From the NCBI GenBank assembly GCA_945643635.1, contig CALZFC010000035.1, positions 1,623,501 to 1,687,500 on the forward strand: 64,000 bases of DNA, written 5' to 3'. The DNA is from Allodiplogaster sudhausi. Taxonomy: Eukaryota > Nematoda > Chromadorea > Rhabditida > Diplogasteridae. Shown here piece after piece: positions 1 to 12,181 of the stretch. The notes under the pieces were generated by a model, which saw nothing but the letters and a program-made list of their open reading frames with translations, did no database searches and was not told the origin of the DNA. A program made the translations under genes and the position numbers. The stretch's first letter is position 1. Each line of letters begins with the position of its first letter.

Positions 1-125
1 ACACAGAAATCGCGGAAGCTGCCCAAGAGCCGAAAGCTAACAGTCGAGCAGATTCTCAAGGTTTCAAGAAGGGCGCGCCAGGGAAGCGAAAGCTAGTACA
101 AGACAACCGGAGTATCAATGTTTAA
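1..125 (+). CDS. C-terminal exon of a gene truncated by the window edge
   Basis: An open frame runs from base 3 to a TAA at 123-125. It encodes about 40 residues, polar and rich in Ala, Gln, Lys and Arg, ending in a basic tail (KKGAPGKRKL then NRSINV). Codon third positions are mixed but the residue composition looks protein-like, unlike the AT-rich DNA that follows. It would be the last exon of a plus-strand gene to the left, convergent with the receptor gene that ends at 756. No domain can be named from so short a piece. The start lies outside the window and no splice acceptor is visible, so this call is modest. Confidence 0.45.
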   Translation, partial: TEIAEAAQEPKANSRADSQGFKKGAPGKRKLVQDNRSINV

Positions 126-755
126 AATTTGTTTTTTTTTTCTTTAAATATTTTTTGAGAGAACAATTTTGAGTATAAAATGAGGGTTATGAGGAAGTAA
201 AGAAAAAGTTCGTGTTATTAATCATATTTTTGAATTAGACAATTGTTCCTTTTTTCTATTTCTCTATATTCAATATTCATACTCATTGCCGACATTCGTG
301 TGCTGCTCAGGAAACAAGCATGAGGTGACAATCGCTGTACATTTCGCATATCTTTCGTCTTTCTCTTCATTTATGTACTACATATGTTTCAATGCCCATT
401 CGTTCACTTGCCAGCAATTACGCGGTGTTCTAATTGTAAGGAAGATAGCTCAATGCTATATTTGTAAAATTCTATTCGTTATTCATTGTTCAATTCCATT
501 GCTACACCGTCGTGAGATCAGTTACGGAATACTGTTTATGAAATTTATCTCGCGTTTATTTCGCGTTCCTTTCATAGTGCTTATTATAGCATTAAGAGTA
601 AGAAGTCTGATGATTGCTACTCAGGGATTAGAGATCGTACATATTTCTAAAGAAAATTGTTGCAAATTGTTCAACTAATCGTCAATAATGTGCAAAAAAG
701 TTGGAATAAATGTTAATATTTCTCACATCAGCTACATAATATATATTATGTTCAA
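126..755. other. AT-rich intergenic spacer
   Basis: This spacer separates two convergent genes. It contains a 130-codon open frame (286-678) whose translation has no domain-like character and whose base composition matches the surrounding AT-rich DNA, so I treat it as noncoding. I see no repeat or RNA gene here. Confidence 0.5.
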
Positions 756-3700
756 TCAGTGCTTCTTGGCAGCGGGTATCGCGACCGAAACGCGTTTGGG
801 CACGCGAGAGCGGCTGCGATGCGGCGGTGGCTTTGGTCTGGGACGAGAGAATGCTGCTGTCGACGAGGTTGTTGACTTGCCAGATGACGATGACGTGCTT
901 TTGGAAGTTGGCGAGGCGCGCGGCCTCCGCTGAGTAACTGTAGGCGCTCCACGCACTGTCTCCGTCGTCTCTTCCGAGTCGACGTAGTTTGGCGGAAGCA
1001 CTGATGTGAGGAGAATTTCATGTTCAAACTTTTCAATTTCAATGTTTAAAAAGAAATATGTATAATTGAGATATGATTTTTTGTTTATAAAAGTATTTTA
1101 CAACTTGTGATTAACAAAAAAAAAGATGATCAAACCGCTTGGTGACGGCTTTGGCGCGCTCGTCTTTGCCGGAATGTTCGGCGCATCCAAGACCGGTTGC
1201 GGTAGTAGCTGATGCAGCGGAGATACCTGATCGTACTCGGGCTGAAGAACCGCGCCAGCAGCGTTCTCGTGCAATGGCTCAAGTCAATAAATTAAAAAAT
1301 TTAATCAATTAATTAAATTCCGCTTTTCGATTGAGGCAATAAGCTTTAATTAATTAATTAATTTTATTATAAGAAAACAATTAATTGCTCACTCTGAAAC
1401 ACTGCGTCCGGCCGTCGATGCTCGTTACGCGCAGCTGAAGACTGCCGTCCGCGGCCGCGACCAGCGTCATGACATTAGAGCCGGCCGTCGCGCCTCCGCA
1501 CGCGCCACCTCGAATGAGAGCAAGAGTGAGAATGGACATACAGATTTGACATCACAATGTTCAAAGAGAATTGTACAGATATTTGTATTTTTAATTACAA
1601 ATAACATTTTCTTTTATGTTAAAATTTATAAAATAAAATTTTTTTTTTACCTTTCGCGTTGGTGAACTGGCCAATAGTCGGCAGGTCGGAGCTGCGGCAG
1701 CAGAAGATCTCCTTTACCTTTGGCCAGATGTCAGGGCACCAGGCGAGGATCTGTGTTTGTATTTTATGTTTAGATACATACTCGTTAATTAATTATTTTA
1801 TAACAGCTTATCAGTTAGACTCGAAGTTTTTTCTTCTTCTATACTGCAAATTAATCTCCTCTCCTCACAATGATAGGAGCAGCAAGCGGAAAAAGGAAGC
1901 GAAGCCAGACGATGAGCGTGTCTGCAGCCTGCGGCGTCGTCATGGCCACGGCGCCGCCTGCGAGAAACTCGGCCGAATTTCGAATCTAGGGAAATTAGAA
2001 TGGCTTAGTCACCACTGCCTCCTGCAATTCAGTTCTTTTTTGCAGCTGTCTTTTTATAGGATCCGTCCTCGTCATCTGTGACTCTCACACACAAGATTTA
2101 ATAGAAAATAATTAACCTGGACGACCAAGCAAAGACAAATGTACGGCCCCTCGAGAACGAGAAAGCTGCAAATCAGCGTGACGACCTGTAAGATTACCAA
2201 ATATGTACATTCTTGAGCGCTCGTCATCTCTATCGCTCTGTTAGAAAAGTGTGCATCTTCCATTTGAAGAGACCAAAACATTACAAAATACGCTGCGGCT
2301 CACCAGCTTGCCCAAGCTCGCCTCCTCGTGGAGCGCACGCGTCAGCAGGATAAAGTCAGAGTAGTCGGCCGGCTGCAGCGGCAGATTTCGCTGATGTGGA
2401 GGTGCGCCGCGACGCGGAGACAGAATCGCCGCGGAGCAGACGGCGAACACAAAGACGCAGCCGGCCACGAGCACCGCCAGTGTGCCCGTGTACGCGAGTG
2501 GCGAGCCGCTGATATTTATTATTCGTTTATTTATTCTACATCAATTAAAATGATAAATGATATCAAGAGGAACACGAAAATATATACTGGTTTGGTTATT
2601 AATGACAGTTGAAGTTCATTGGGGAATATGCATACTCATTTTTGAATTTTTGATCTTATCGGATGATATCGATAGTTCATGTCGTGTATCTATGGAGATA
2701 TCTCACGTTAGACGAAGATTATCATATCTGCGATATAGCACTATCCCCATTGTCTTTGCGAAAGTACACGATACTCCTGCCCTAATATAAGCCGAATCAG
2801 CTCGCTTCATAAACATTGTCCCCTCGTCTCCACCTGTGTATCATGCATTCTAGTCTTGCCAAGCAAGTAACATAACTGTTCAAATTAACGATGTTTGAAT
2901 GTAATAAAACAAGACGATCGCCCACCAGTTTTGTGTTCTATATCCATAAATAAATAACAACATGAAAAAAAAGAAATCTGATAACTGACTTGTCGACGCC
3001 GCAGAGATAGCGGAAGGCGTACGCGCGAACGGGCACAGCGGGCGAGAGGAGGGGCACCGTAAGCGCGAGCGCGACCGCCGCGAGTGCCGCGTGGAAGGCG
3101 GCAGCGCGGCCGGGCGAGAAGAGAGGACGGCGCGGAGGAGAGCAGGCGAGGCGGACGGCGCGCTCGACAGCGAGCAGCATGAGGGAGAAGAGTGTGTAGG
3201 TCTGGCAGAACTGAAGAGAGAGAAAAATACAGGAAATGGAATGATTGTTGACTGCATCTAATTCCAATCATCTTATGTTATACCTGGAATGCCTGACCAA
3301 CATACATACATATTATTTATCTTCCCCTGTCATCTTTTTTTCACTCTTTCTCTCCTTCTTTTTCTCTGTCTATCTCGTTCTATCTCGTTCTCTTTTTCTC
3401 CTTCTCTTTCTCTCAATCACCTTCTCTCTCTACCGGTTCTCCGTACCATCTGCGCCATTGTAGTTGCACGGCATGCCGCCGAGCCTGGCGGCCACTCCTC
3501 GCCACCGCCCGCAACTATGACCAGCGAGACGAGCACAGTGACGAGCAGGTCGGCCACGTCCAGCAGGCCGAGATGGCAGAAGAAGACGTAGAGGAGACGA
3601 GCACGAAGCTTACGCCTGATTTTCATTATTTTTAACTCACATACTTGTGCTTAATTAATTTGATTTTTTTTTATCATTTCTTTCTTCGTTCTCTCAAAAT

Positions 3701-4500
3701 TGCTCACTCTTTCGTCCAGGCAACATACATAGTGTAAGAAGTCAAGACTATGTATGCTCTTTCGGCATCTTGAGAACTAGAGAACGTATTCCCATAGCTT
3801 TTCGGAATCTTGATAGCGAGTAACGTTTTGAGCTAAATCAAAAAAAGTGACATTAAAGCAGAGCGTAAGACGCTTCCTCTCACACCTTTGGACATCGTGG
3901 GAATGTCTTTGAAGAGAAAGACGAGTTTAAAAAAGTTGTTTGCTACATTACGTGATGATTGCCATCAGCATATAACCTTACTGTATTGAGAATGTCATCG
4001 AATGAGGCTGAAGATGAGATAGAGATAGATGGAAGAAAAAAAGGAAGAGAGAAAGGGAAAGAAGAAAGAGAGAAAAGGAGAAAGAGAGAGAGAGAGAGAA
4101 AGAGAGAAAGTGAGAAAAGGAGAAAGAGAGAAAGAGACAAGAGTGCGAGAGAGAGAGAAAGAGAAAGAGAAAAAGAGAAGAGAGTGTATACGCTGCAAGA
4201 ATGGTCGCGAAGAGAAGCGCGTTGAGGAGAACGGCGGAGAGGAGCGCGACCGCGAGCAGGATGGCCGTGCTCGTGCGAAGCGATGCCGATGAGGATGCCT
4301 TTTATCGTATTCATTATTTTTTTATTCTATTTTTTTTATTATTATTTTTTCATTGTAAATATTTTTTGTTAAATAATATCGTTAAAACCTAATCATATCG
4401 TCTTGTGTTTAGGAGTCTACCACAAAATTTGAGTGTCTCCAACTTGTAGGCCGAGCTCGGCGATCGTCTCCTCTGCAGCAACATACTCGACCGTCGACAT
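756..4500 (-). CDS. Rhodopsin-type seven-transmembrane receptor, about 529 aa, 11 exons
   Basis: Exons (minus strand): 4500-4444, 4298-4192, 3615-3447, 3210-2990, 2508-2304, 2227-2117, 1985-1869, 1750-1651, 1508-1393, 1277-1136, 1000-756. All phases join. TM1 is in exon 2 (AILLAVALLSAVLLNALLFA) and continues into a basic first loop (RKLRARLL). TM2 carries LGLLDVADLLV. Exon 4 has TM3 followed by ERAVRL, which occupies the E/DRY position, then TM4. Exon 5 has TM5, exon 6 TM6 and exon 7 TM7. A Cys pair (CCRS) after TM7 could be palmitoylated. The roughly 115-residue C-terminal tail is rich in Ser, Thr, Pro and Arg, as expected for a receptor with phosphorylation sites. It should be a plasma-membrane GPCR; the ligand and subfamily cannot be told. 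The exon 1 donor (GTTGGA) and exon 6 acceptor (TAGAG) are weak and were chosen to keep the frame. Confidence 0.72.
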
Positions 4501-5676
4501 TGTGTGGTTTGAATTTCTCAATGACTCAGCGAAGAGCGCCCAACACAAGAGCTGCTTGCTTCAGCAGCAGCCGCACTCTTCATTTGGGAGTCGATGAAGC
4601 AAATGGAGAAAGAGACAGTCGCAGGCGCACAAATTTGCCTAGGCGATATGCCCCTCTCTCTCTCACGCCATTCTGTCTTGTTCTTACAATCTCTCTCTCT
4701 CTCTCTTACTCTGCCTTAATCGTCTCTATCCATCTCTCTCTCTCTCGCTCTCTTCTTTACTCGCCATGTGTGTGATTCTGCAGAACCGCCATGGCGTTGC
4801 CCGCACCTCCATGGCAACGGAGTAGTTCAGCGCAGTGAGCCATTGCCCCCCTCCCCATTTATGACGGTAAGAACATATATACGCGCGTGGGAACATGTCC
4901 GCAACTTTTCCAGTATCTTCTGTCAAAAGATTTCATTAAAAAATTGATTATTCTTTTCGCTTTAACTTTGCATGTCCGATTCGCTAAGGAAATGTGTCGC
5001 ACATTTTATTACATTCCATATTTTATCGCGTGCTTGAGAGCGTGTATTAATACATATAATAAAAGTATGATTAATAATTTTATATATTGAATAACGAATA
5101 ACTTAATCGAGTGACGTCATAAGAGATCGAAAAAAAGTATAATTTCTCGAGAATAAATAAATAAGCCTGGCTTCTACTATTATTTAAGGGGGACAAAATA
5201 TGAAGAAGCATTCAAAAGAAAACGACTTCTTAGGGTGTAAGTTATATTGGGCTGCTCCTGTACAAACTCGGAAAAATCGCTTATACTCGAAATTGGCGCG
5301 AACATACATACATATATGTAGACATGACATCTCTCAATGCTATTAAAGAATCTGTGGGCAGCGAAAATAATAAAGAATATATTTGCACATACTAGTATTT
5401 GGTTCTTTGGTGACATATTGAAGCACTAACGATCTACGGCATAAATACAGGAAACCACCATCCAAAATAAAAAAAAGGAAGAATGGGTAGATAAATAAAA
5501 AAAAAGATATGAAAATGGGTAGAAGTTGGAACAAAGCTTAGAAAGATATGGAAAATGGGTAGGAAAACAATTCAATGTGGTAGAAAGAGTTGAAAGATGT
5601 GGAAAAGGGTTGAATAAATAAATAAACAAATAAATAAATATATATATATGATATAGATCTTGCATCCGTCATCATT
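4501..5676. other. Intergenic region upstream of the 7TM receptor
   Basis: No convincing gene is seen. It includes CT-rich stretches near 4660-4760 that give spurious Ser/Leu frames, an AT-rich middle, and a quasi-repetitive A/T/G-rich patch (about 5470-5640) with variations on 'gaaaatgggtag'. It probably contains the receptor promoter and the 3' end of the minus-strand gene that stops at 5677. Confidence 0.4.
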
Positions 5677-8370
5677 CTAGTCGACGAAGTGGTGATGGTG
5701 AGCGGTGACGTCGCTGTCACTGTCGTCTTCCGGTCGGCGATCTGCATATATACATATACTATATCGCATATCAGAGCGATGCGATGGAGTCCTTGCTCTT
5801 GGCTCTCATTTTATATTTATAATGCAAGGTCTGTCCAATTCAACACTAAAACCTAATCGTCATCTATAGGCTGTTGATCTCAGACGGGGCCAATGCACAT
5901 CTCAAAGTAGTCCCTTAGCGGCCACCCCTTCTCATTGTCAGCAGAAAAGCAGTGTCTTCAAAAGAGAAGTACGTAAATGCAGATCAAAATGTAGATCACC
6001 TGGCTCATTTGCTGCGTCAACGCCGCGATGAGTCGGAAAATCGGTGCGCAGTTTCTTGAGGAGCTGAAAATCATATGAATTTTTGTAAAACTATAAAAAA
6101 AATATGACGTAAAATTCTAATCGAACATTTTAGGCAGGCAATCTGATTTTTTTCCTTCTTCTACATATCCACGCTTAAGATGGATCGGAATGGCCAAGAA
6201 CATAGTAGCGTTAGCTTTCCACGCTGAATGCGCATCTACGGTGAATACTGTTGATGGAGTGCTCTTCTTCATAATGCACAAAAAGAATAGAGTAATAGAT
6301 ATATAAATTGATGCAAATTAATCGTATTTTTCTAGCTGACATGCTCCTTCGCAGCTGTCTTCTCTTCGATCTCTTCGCTCAGCGCTAGGATGCGTCTCTT
6401 CAAGTGAGCCATCTTCCGCTTCTCAGCCATGGACAATGCAGGCGAAGCGACCATCGAATCCTTAACATATAACTCTTATGGTGAGTTTGAGTTTAAGGTT
6501 AAAATGGTTCATCAAAATGATGTGCAGAGAAAAATATATAGGAATGTACATAGTATGTAAAAACATGCATATATACATATATTAATAAGCACCTCTTGGT
6601 TGAGATAGGCCTCAGCCGACGACCTCCTCCTCATTTGCTGCTGTTGTTGCTGCTGTCCGCTCAAAAGCGAGGCAGCCTGGTTCGTGGCGATGATTGCCAC
6701 CTGATAATGGGTGATATCTTTTATTTATTTATTTATTTTCCGTTTTTAAAAGGATTATCCTATCCAAAATGTGCTTAGTAAAAAGCAAAAACAAAATGTT
6801 CTTCGTTTTCATTCCAACTTTATTCTACTCTTGAACCTGATGCTCGAGTGCGGCGATCTGCTTGCCGAGCGTCGCTGAATGATGCGTACAGCGTCGGTCG
6901 GCGTCTGCCTGGGTAGCCGAGTGTCGGTCGAGATTCGACCACATCTGGATATTGCTAATTTACGTTAATTGTAATAACAAGACGGACGATGATGTTATTG
7001 TACTCCAATTCTTTTCCTATCCATGCATGCAAAAGACGAGGGGAGGAATCGGGTTTTCAGAGGTTGATCTTCGGGAACCGGGCGACACCAGGCCATCAAG
7101 AGAGAGTAGACCGCTCGCGAAGAGCCAAGGAGGGGAAAACCGCGAAGACACAATGGGAATGGTGTTGAACTTAGCTATGGAAATGTGTGGAAAGAGTAAA
7201 GGGAAAGGCAGCGTGCGGTAAGGGACATTCCGTTATATATATAATAAACTAAACAATTAAATAATTAATTAATAATTGGAATATTAATTACTTTCATTTT
7301 ACACAGGTTACTAAATATGTATGTATGTATATCTTTAATAAAATCTACCTCAGATATTGTCAACATATGATTGATCAATGAGGTAATTAAACAAAAAAAA
7401 AGAAGATATAAACGCTTGTCGACCAACTCGCTCAAACTGATGCGCTTGGCTCTCGTTCATCTGGCGAAACTCCTCAGCTTGCCGCATAGCTGGCTCCAGG
7501 CTACTTTCAAGGCGCTCTGATAGCTGGCGAAGTTGATCCTAGAATGGTGAGAGTGTTATGAAGAAAAGGGTAGCGAAAGGGAGAGGCAAAAGAGAGGATT
7601 AGGGAAAGCGAGTAGAGCGAGAAAGAAGAAAGGGATAGACAGAGTGAGAAAGAAGAAAGAGAAAGAGAGGCGGAGAGAGAGGAGATAGAGAATGGGAGAG
7701 AATAAAATAGCATCAAGAAGCGAAAAGGGAGAGGGCCAGAATGAAGGGGGAAAGCTGAAAAAAAAACAATTTTATCAAAATTATGATTCAAAATAGTTGG
7801 CAACTTTTGGTTAGTGTCTTTAGAAGTTGCATCAATTGAAGATTGAAAGAGAGGACTGGCAAACAGCTGTGCACACCTGGGTAACCCTCTCATGCTCTTC
7901 GATCATCGCAATGTTTCGCTTGAGAGGCGCGATCGCCTGCTCGATCATCTCCTGAAAGGATAAAGTCGGAATGATGGCGCGGCGTAATGAGCCAGACAGG
8001 CCAAAATTAGCTTTGTTAACTCCAATTCCGTCAACTTTGAGCTCTCGTCAACTTACCACGGCCCCGGCTCCGTTGACCCCTGCCGCTCAAGACGGAAGCC
8101 CTCATCTAGGGAAGAGTCAAACATGAATAGCAAGGCTTTACAAGAAGAGGAGTATGAGGCTCTCACCAGACATCTCTCCGCCGTGAGTCCGCCGGCGGCG
8201 TTGCCTCCCGCGCCGCCCGCCTCGTCTCCTCTCGCCGCCGTAGCCGTCTCGCGCGACGGCGCCTTCCACCGCCGTCGCGCGTCCTCACTCGAGCCGTCAT
8301 CGTACTCGAGGAGCAAAAGTGTCTCGTCATCGTCGTTCGAGCTCGAGCTCGCCGATCGAAGGCGGCGTCG
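5677..8370 (-). CDS. Coiled-coil protein of unknown function, about 284 aa visible, 8 exons
   Basis: Exons (minus strand): 8370-8167, 7951-7877, 7538-7428, 6944-6837, 6700-6593, 6460-6341, 6063-6000, 5741-5677. Most junctions are phase 0, the last is phase 1, and the chain ends at a TAG (5679-5677). Exon 1 encodes an acidic Ser/Asp stretch (SSSNDDDE) and a low-complexity Gly/Ala region; it has a good acceptor (TTTTTTCAG) but no ATG, so the true N-terminus is upstream or this exon is misassigned. Exons 2-6 are predominantly helical with heptad-like spacing (for example LRQLSERLESSLEP and LKRRILALSEEIEEK) and a short poly-Gln run of seven residues. The tail is acidic with four consecutive His before the stop. 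I recognise no family; a structural or scaffold role is only a guess. Confidence 0.6.
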
Positions 8371-8427
8371 CTGAAAAAAGTATAACAAAATTTAAATGCA
8401 AAAAAAATATATATAAAGGGGGTATGT

Positions 8428-8487
8428 CAAAAGCGCAACGGTCAAAAGCGCAGCGGTCAGAAGCGCAGCGGTCAAAAGCGCAGCGCC
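8428..8487. repeat. 15-bp minisatellite, four units
   Basis: Four head-to-tail copies of a 15-bp unit close to 'aaaagcgcagcggtc' lie immediately upstream of the acceptor of the coiled-coil gene's first exon. The copies differ by one or two substitutions. The GC-rich unit stands out against AT-rich flanks. Confidence 0.75.
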
Positions 8488-9096
8488 TGGCCTGGTGCGA
8501 ATGTGACGGCGAACTGTTACCATTTTGTCTGTTCAAACCATGTTGGACATCTTTTTAACCGATCTGATTATTTGTTAAGGCCATTTTAACTCCACTATTA
8601 ATCATTCATGACGTTTTACAGTTAACAATTAGTGAATTAAATCTCAAATCAAGCAACTTTAGCGTGTTTTCTGCCCCCGTTTTTATATTCAGCCTAGCAT
8701 AAGAAACGCAGGATAACTGTCATTATTGCAGTTTCAGCGTACGCCTATAATTTAAAAACAATTATCATAACAATGGACATATTTCACGTAGCAAATTGTT
8801 TGTATTGAAAATGAAGTTAAAGGAATCAATCGGGGAATAACCATTTTCTCTAGCGCTACAATACGCACTGTAGCGCTACTGTTGATCTCGCCTGTTCTAG
8901 CCCGAGAGAGCGTTGCAAAATAGGAGGGTTTAAATATATACAATATCCAATTCTCTACCCATGATATTTAACATGGCTATAATTCTGAAATGATAAGATG
9001 AAAATATTTCAAACTTCCTGCATCTGTCATTTATGCCGAGACGAACTGAACCATGCCAAAAAAAATAGCACATTAATTATTCGCCGGAGATCTCCT

Positions 9097-9517
9097 TTAA
9101 TGGGCAAATGGAAGGATAGAGAGAGATTTATTCAGCACAGGCATGTTCAAATGAAACTCTTTTAAAAGTTTTGTAAATTCATCAAAAGAAATCTTCTGAC
9201 CAGTTCCTTCTTTTCGCTCAGCCGACTTGTCTCTCGCTTCCTGCGCTTCGAGCATCGGAAGCACCATGTGAAGGTACTTTTCCGGAGCAGCCTGTTCGCC
9301 TATATTGAACATCAAAAAGTCATGAAAGATCTAAACCAAATGAAAAGATTGCGGCGAATCAGCGAAAAGTGGGATATTTTAGGCTCGCCCTTTTTTAATT
9401 AGTCAGGCTTTCCTTAGACCGTAATAAACAAGAATGAGACCAATCGTTTATTCAGTGATAAACAGAAAGAGATATGTACATACATTTTCCGCTACCAGGA
9501 TGGATATCTTCGTTCAT
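9097..9517 (-). CDS. Small two-exon gene, about 78 aa
   Basis: Exon 1 is 9517-9484, from an ATG to a strong GTATGT donor. Exon 2 is 9299-9097, after an ATATAG acceptor, ending in a stop. The phases match, reading through a Cys codon at the junction. The product is charged and helical (KYLHMVLPMLEAQEARDKS, then KISFDEFTKLLKEF). The motif around ISFDEF resembles the exit half of an EF-hand, but no complete calcium loop is present, so I do not call one. Additional upstream exons are possible. The coding case rests on the in-phase splice and protein-like composition; the function is unknown. Confidence 0.5.
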
Positions 9518-11012
9518 TTGTTCTTGTACAAACAGTCCGAAGGTACGATGTGCCTTATCTCATACCGTAATCTACTCATGAAACAACACTAAAAATTAGT
9601 CATGCACGTTTAGTGCACACGGAAACACATGGGCAACAAAGAGACAAAGGAGGTTAAGTCTAGGAAACAGAACAGAGTGAGAGAGAGAGAAAGATAGAGA
9701 GAGTGAGAGAGACAGAAAGATAGAGAGAGTGAGAGAGAGACAGAAAGATTGAGAAGAACGAAGGAGAGAGAAACAGACAAGGGATTATAAAAATGAAGTA
9801 AACGAAATGCTTCTCTTCCCACGAGAAGAAGAGCAGAATTATTATCACGCTGTTTCCATAAAAGACCCTGTTCATATCTCGTGAAACATTTTCGTCTTCG
9901 TCGTTTTGGTATGCAAGTGATAGCAGTTATTCTGCTGAAGACAAGAAAGACACAAGGTTGGGTGGTGACCTCTTATGAACACGATAATTATTCGTGACAC
10001 TTTCGTGAAATTGATATCAGGCCTTCCATTTCCAACTTCATGCATTCCTCAATTGTCTGTTCCCAACCCAACCTCTCCTTTACTCATGTCCCCAAATCCG
10101 AGGTAACCTGATGTCTCCCTACAGTCTAATAGATGTATGTATATAAAAGATATAGGTTTGACGACGTCAGAAGAAAGAGAAAGGGAGAGAGAGAGAATAA
10201 AAAAGAAAAAAGATAGACATGCTCAGCAATAAGATAAGACGATGCCACTTTAGAAAAAAAAAGATATTGAGTAGAAGATAAATCGTTACTGAGAGCACTT
10301 ACAAATCGTCACTCACTCTCTTTTTTATTTTGCTTTCTGCCTGAGCTATCAAAATGAATCTATTCCTCTCGCAATCACTGTTGCTCTTTCTCTCCTCTCT
10401 CTCTTTTTCTCTCTCTCTCTTTCTCAGCATCTCTCTCACGCGCTCTCTCTCTCTCTCTCTGCCTTTCTCGCATTTTCTCAAGTCGCGTTTCGTTCCTGTC
10501 CGTGCAATGCCTTCCGAGTTTTCTTTGCGAAACCGTGTGATAGGGAGAAGAAGGAAAGAGGGAGAGATAGAGATAAGAGAAAAGGGAAAGAGAGAGATAG
10601 AGAGAGAGCGAGAGAGAGAGAGACAAAAGAGAGATGGCATATGAAGGAGGAAAAATAATAGGATATGAATGTAGCGAGACGCAGACAAAACAGCAATACA
10701 ACTAGAAAGGAGCTGTCGAAGGATAGAGCAAGTCATAGAGAATGAGACAGTGAGAAAAGAAAAAAAAGAGTAAGAGAGTGAGAGAGACTACGAGAAACTA
10801 AAGAAAGAGTGAGAGAGCGAGGGTGAAAAAAGAAAGAGTTAGAGATAGAGAGAGACAGATAGTGAGAAGAGAAAGAGTCAGTTAGAGAGAGAGAGAGAAG
10901 AAAAGTATATCTGATTCAGAACAACGTGGCTGGCAAGCGGCCATTATCTGTTCGGCGGACTTGTTACAAATACCATTTCACTTGTCACAACCTTCTCGCT
11001 CTCTTTCCCTTC

Positions 11013-11044
<32 letters not shown>

Positions 11045-12181
11045 TCCTCTCTCTCTCTCTCTTTCCCCCGCTCTCTTTCTCTCTATCTCTTTCTCTCTCT
11101 ATTTCTCTCTCTGTCCGCATCTTTATCACGCTCTCTCTGTCTGCTACATCTACACTCTACTTGACATAGTCTCCTTCACTCTTTTTTCTTTTCTATACTC
11201 TCCTCTCTTCCATAATTGTGTTCCATCTTCTATCTTCGTACTTCACACCTTATTACTTTCCGTGTCTTCTTTGTCTGAGACGTTTTCTCTCGTTCCCCTT
11301 TCCTCTTTCTCTCACTTTGTATATCATTATCTCTTCTACTCTTTATGAGTCCCTTCAATCACCGGAATTTTAATCATATTTTTCTACGATTTATCTTTTC
11401 GACACCGCACATATTTCGCCATATTTCATTGTATGTGAACCGTAAATGGTCTTCAGTTTAGACGATCTACGACTTCTGAAATTTTTCTATTTTCTTTCGA
11501 TGTTCGAAGAAGGAGCGGGGTAAGCCACACGAGACCTCGGCAAGTCACCCGTCTCAGCAAGATCGTCAAGGTGGAGAGGACGGAAGAGACCTTCGAGGAA
11601 GCCGAGGACGAAGGGGACGTGAGAGCCGTAGGGGTAAATCAAGTGACCTTTTGGAAGAAAGAAAGAGAAAGGGAGAAAGAGTGGGCAAGAGAGGAAAAGA
11701 GAGAAAGAGAGAGGAAGAAGGAACAGGATAAAGCGGTGACAACGAAAACGACTTCAATGAGCGATGGCAACGGAAGAGCAGTTTATTGTAAGTGTCGTTT
11801 TGATCATCAACCACCTGACCTGTTAGGGATGGAAAAAGAAAAGTAAACGATAGGTGAGAAAAAAAGTCTGAGAAAGAGAGAGAAAGACGGAGAGAGAGCG
11901 CGAAAGCGTCGAAAGTAAGATATCATCTCTTTTTGCTTCGAAACCACCTCTTTCTCTCTGAAGGTGTCACACCTCCTAATAATTGTTTCGCTTGTCAGCT
12001 CCGCCTAGCAAAATCTGCTAGATCTCCGCAGCTTTAGTACTCTTGTGAGAGGGTGAAGATTAATTATGAGATAATTTACGGCCATGAATGCTATGTAACT
12101 CTTGTATATTTTATACAAGTAAATGTGCGCCACATTTAGTATGATTCTCCTCTTTGCATTCTTGGCTCTTCACTATTGCAG
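9518..12181. repeat. Intergenic/5' region dominated by GA/CT microsatellites
   Basis: Long purine tracts on the plus strand (about 9680-9770, 10540-10630, 10740-10900, 11650-11730) alternate with CT tracts (about 10380-10480, 10990-11120). They generate Ser/Leu and Arg/Glu ORFs with no domain content. Two stretches, 11540-11633 (followed by a GTAAAT donor) and 11722-11784 (followed by a GTAAGT donor), look coding and could be upstream exons of the plus-strand gene starting at 12182. Their phases do not join cleanly to it, so they are left out of the model. Confidence 0.5.

Noticed and set aside
286..678. 130-codon plus-strand open frame
   Set aside because: AT-rich composition like its flanks, no splice context, no domain-like pattern.
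5880..5960. Possible extra exon of the coiled-coil gene on the minus strand (GWPLRDYFEMCIGPV then stop)
   Set aside because: Joining 6000 directly to 5741 in phase 1 gives a clean C-terminus. Including this exon in phase 1 hits stops.
10299..11350. Several 60-145 aa Ser/Leu-rich or Arg/Glu-rich frames
   Set aside because: They are translations of GA/CT microsatellites in every frame.
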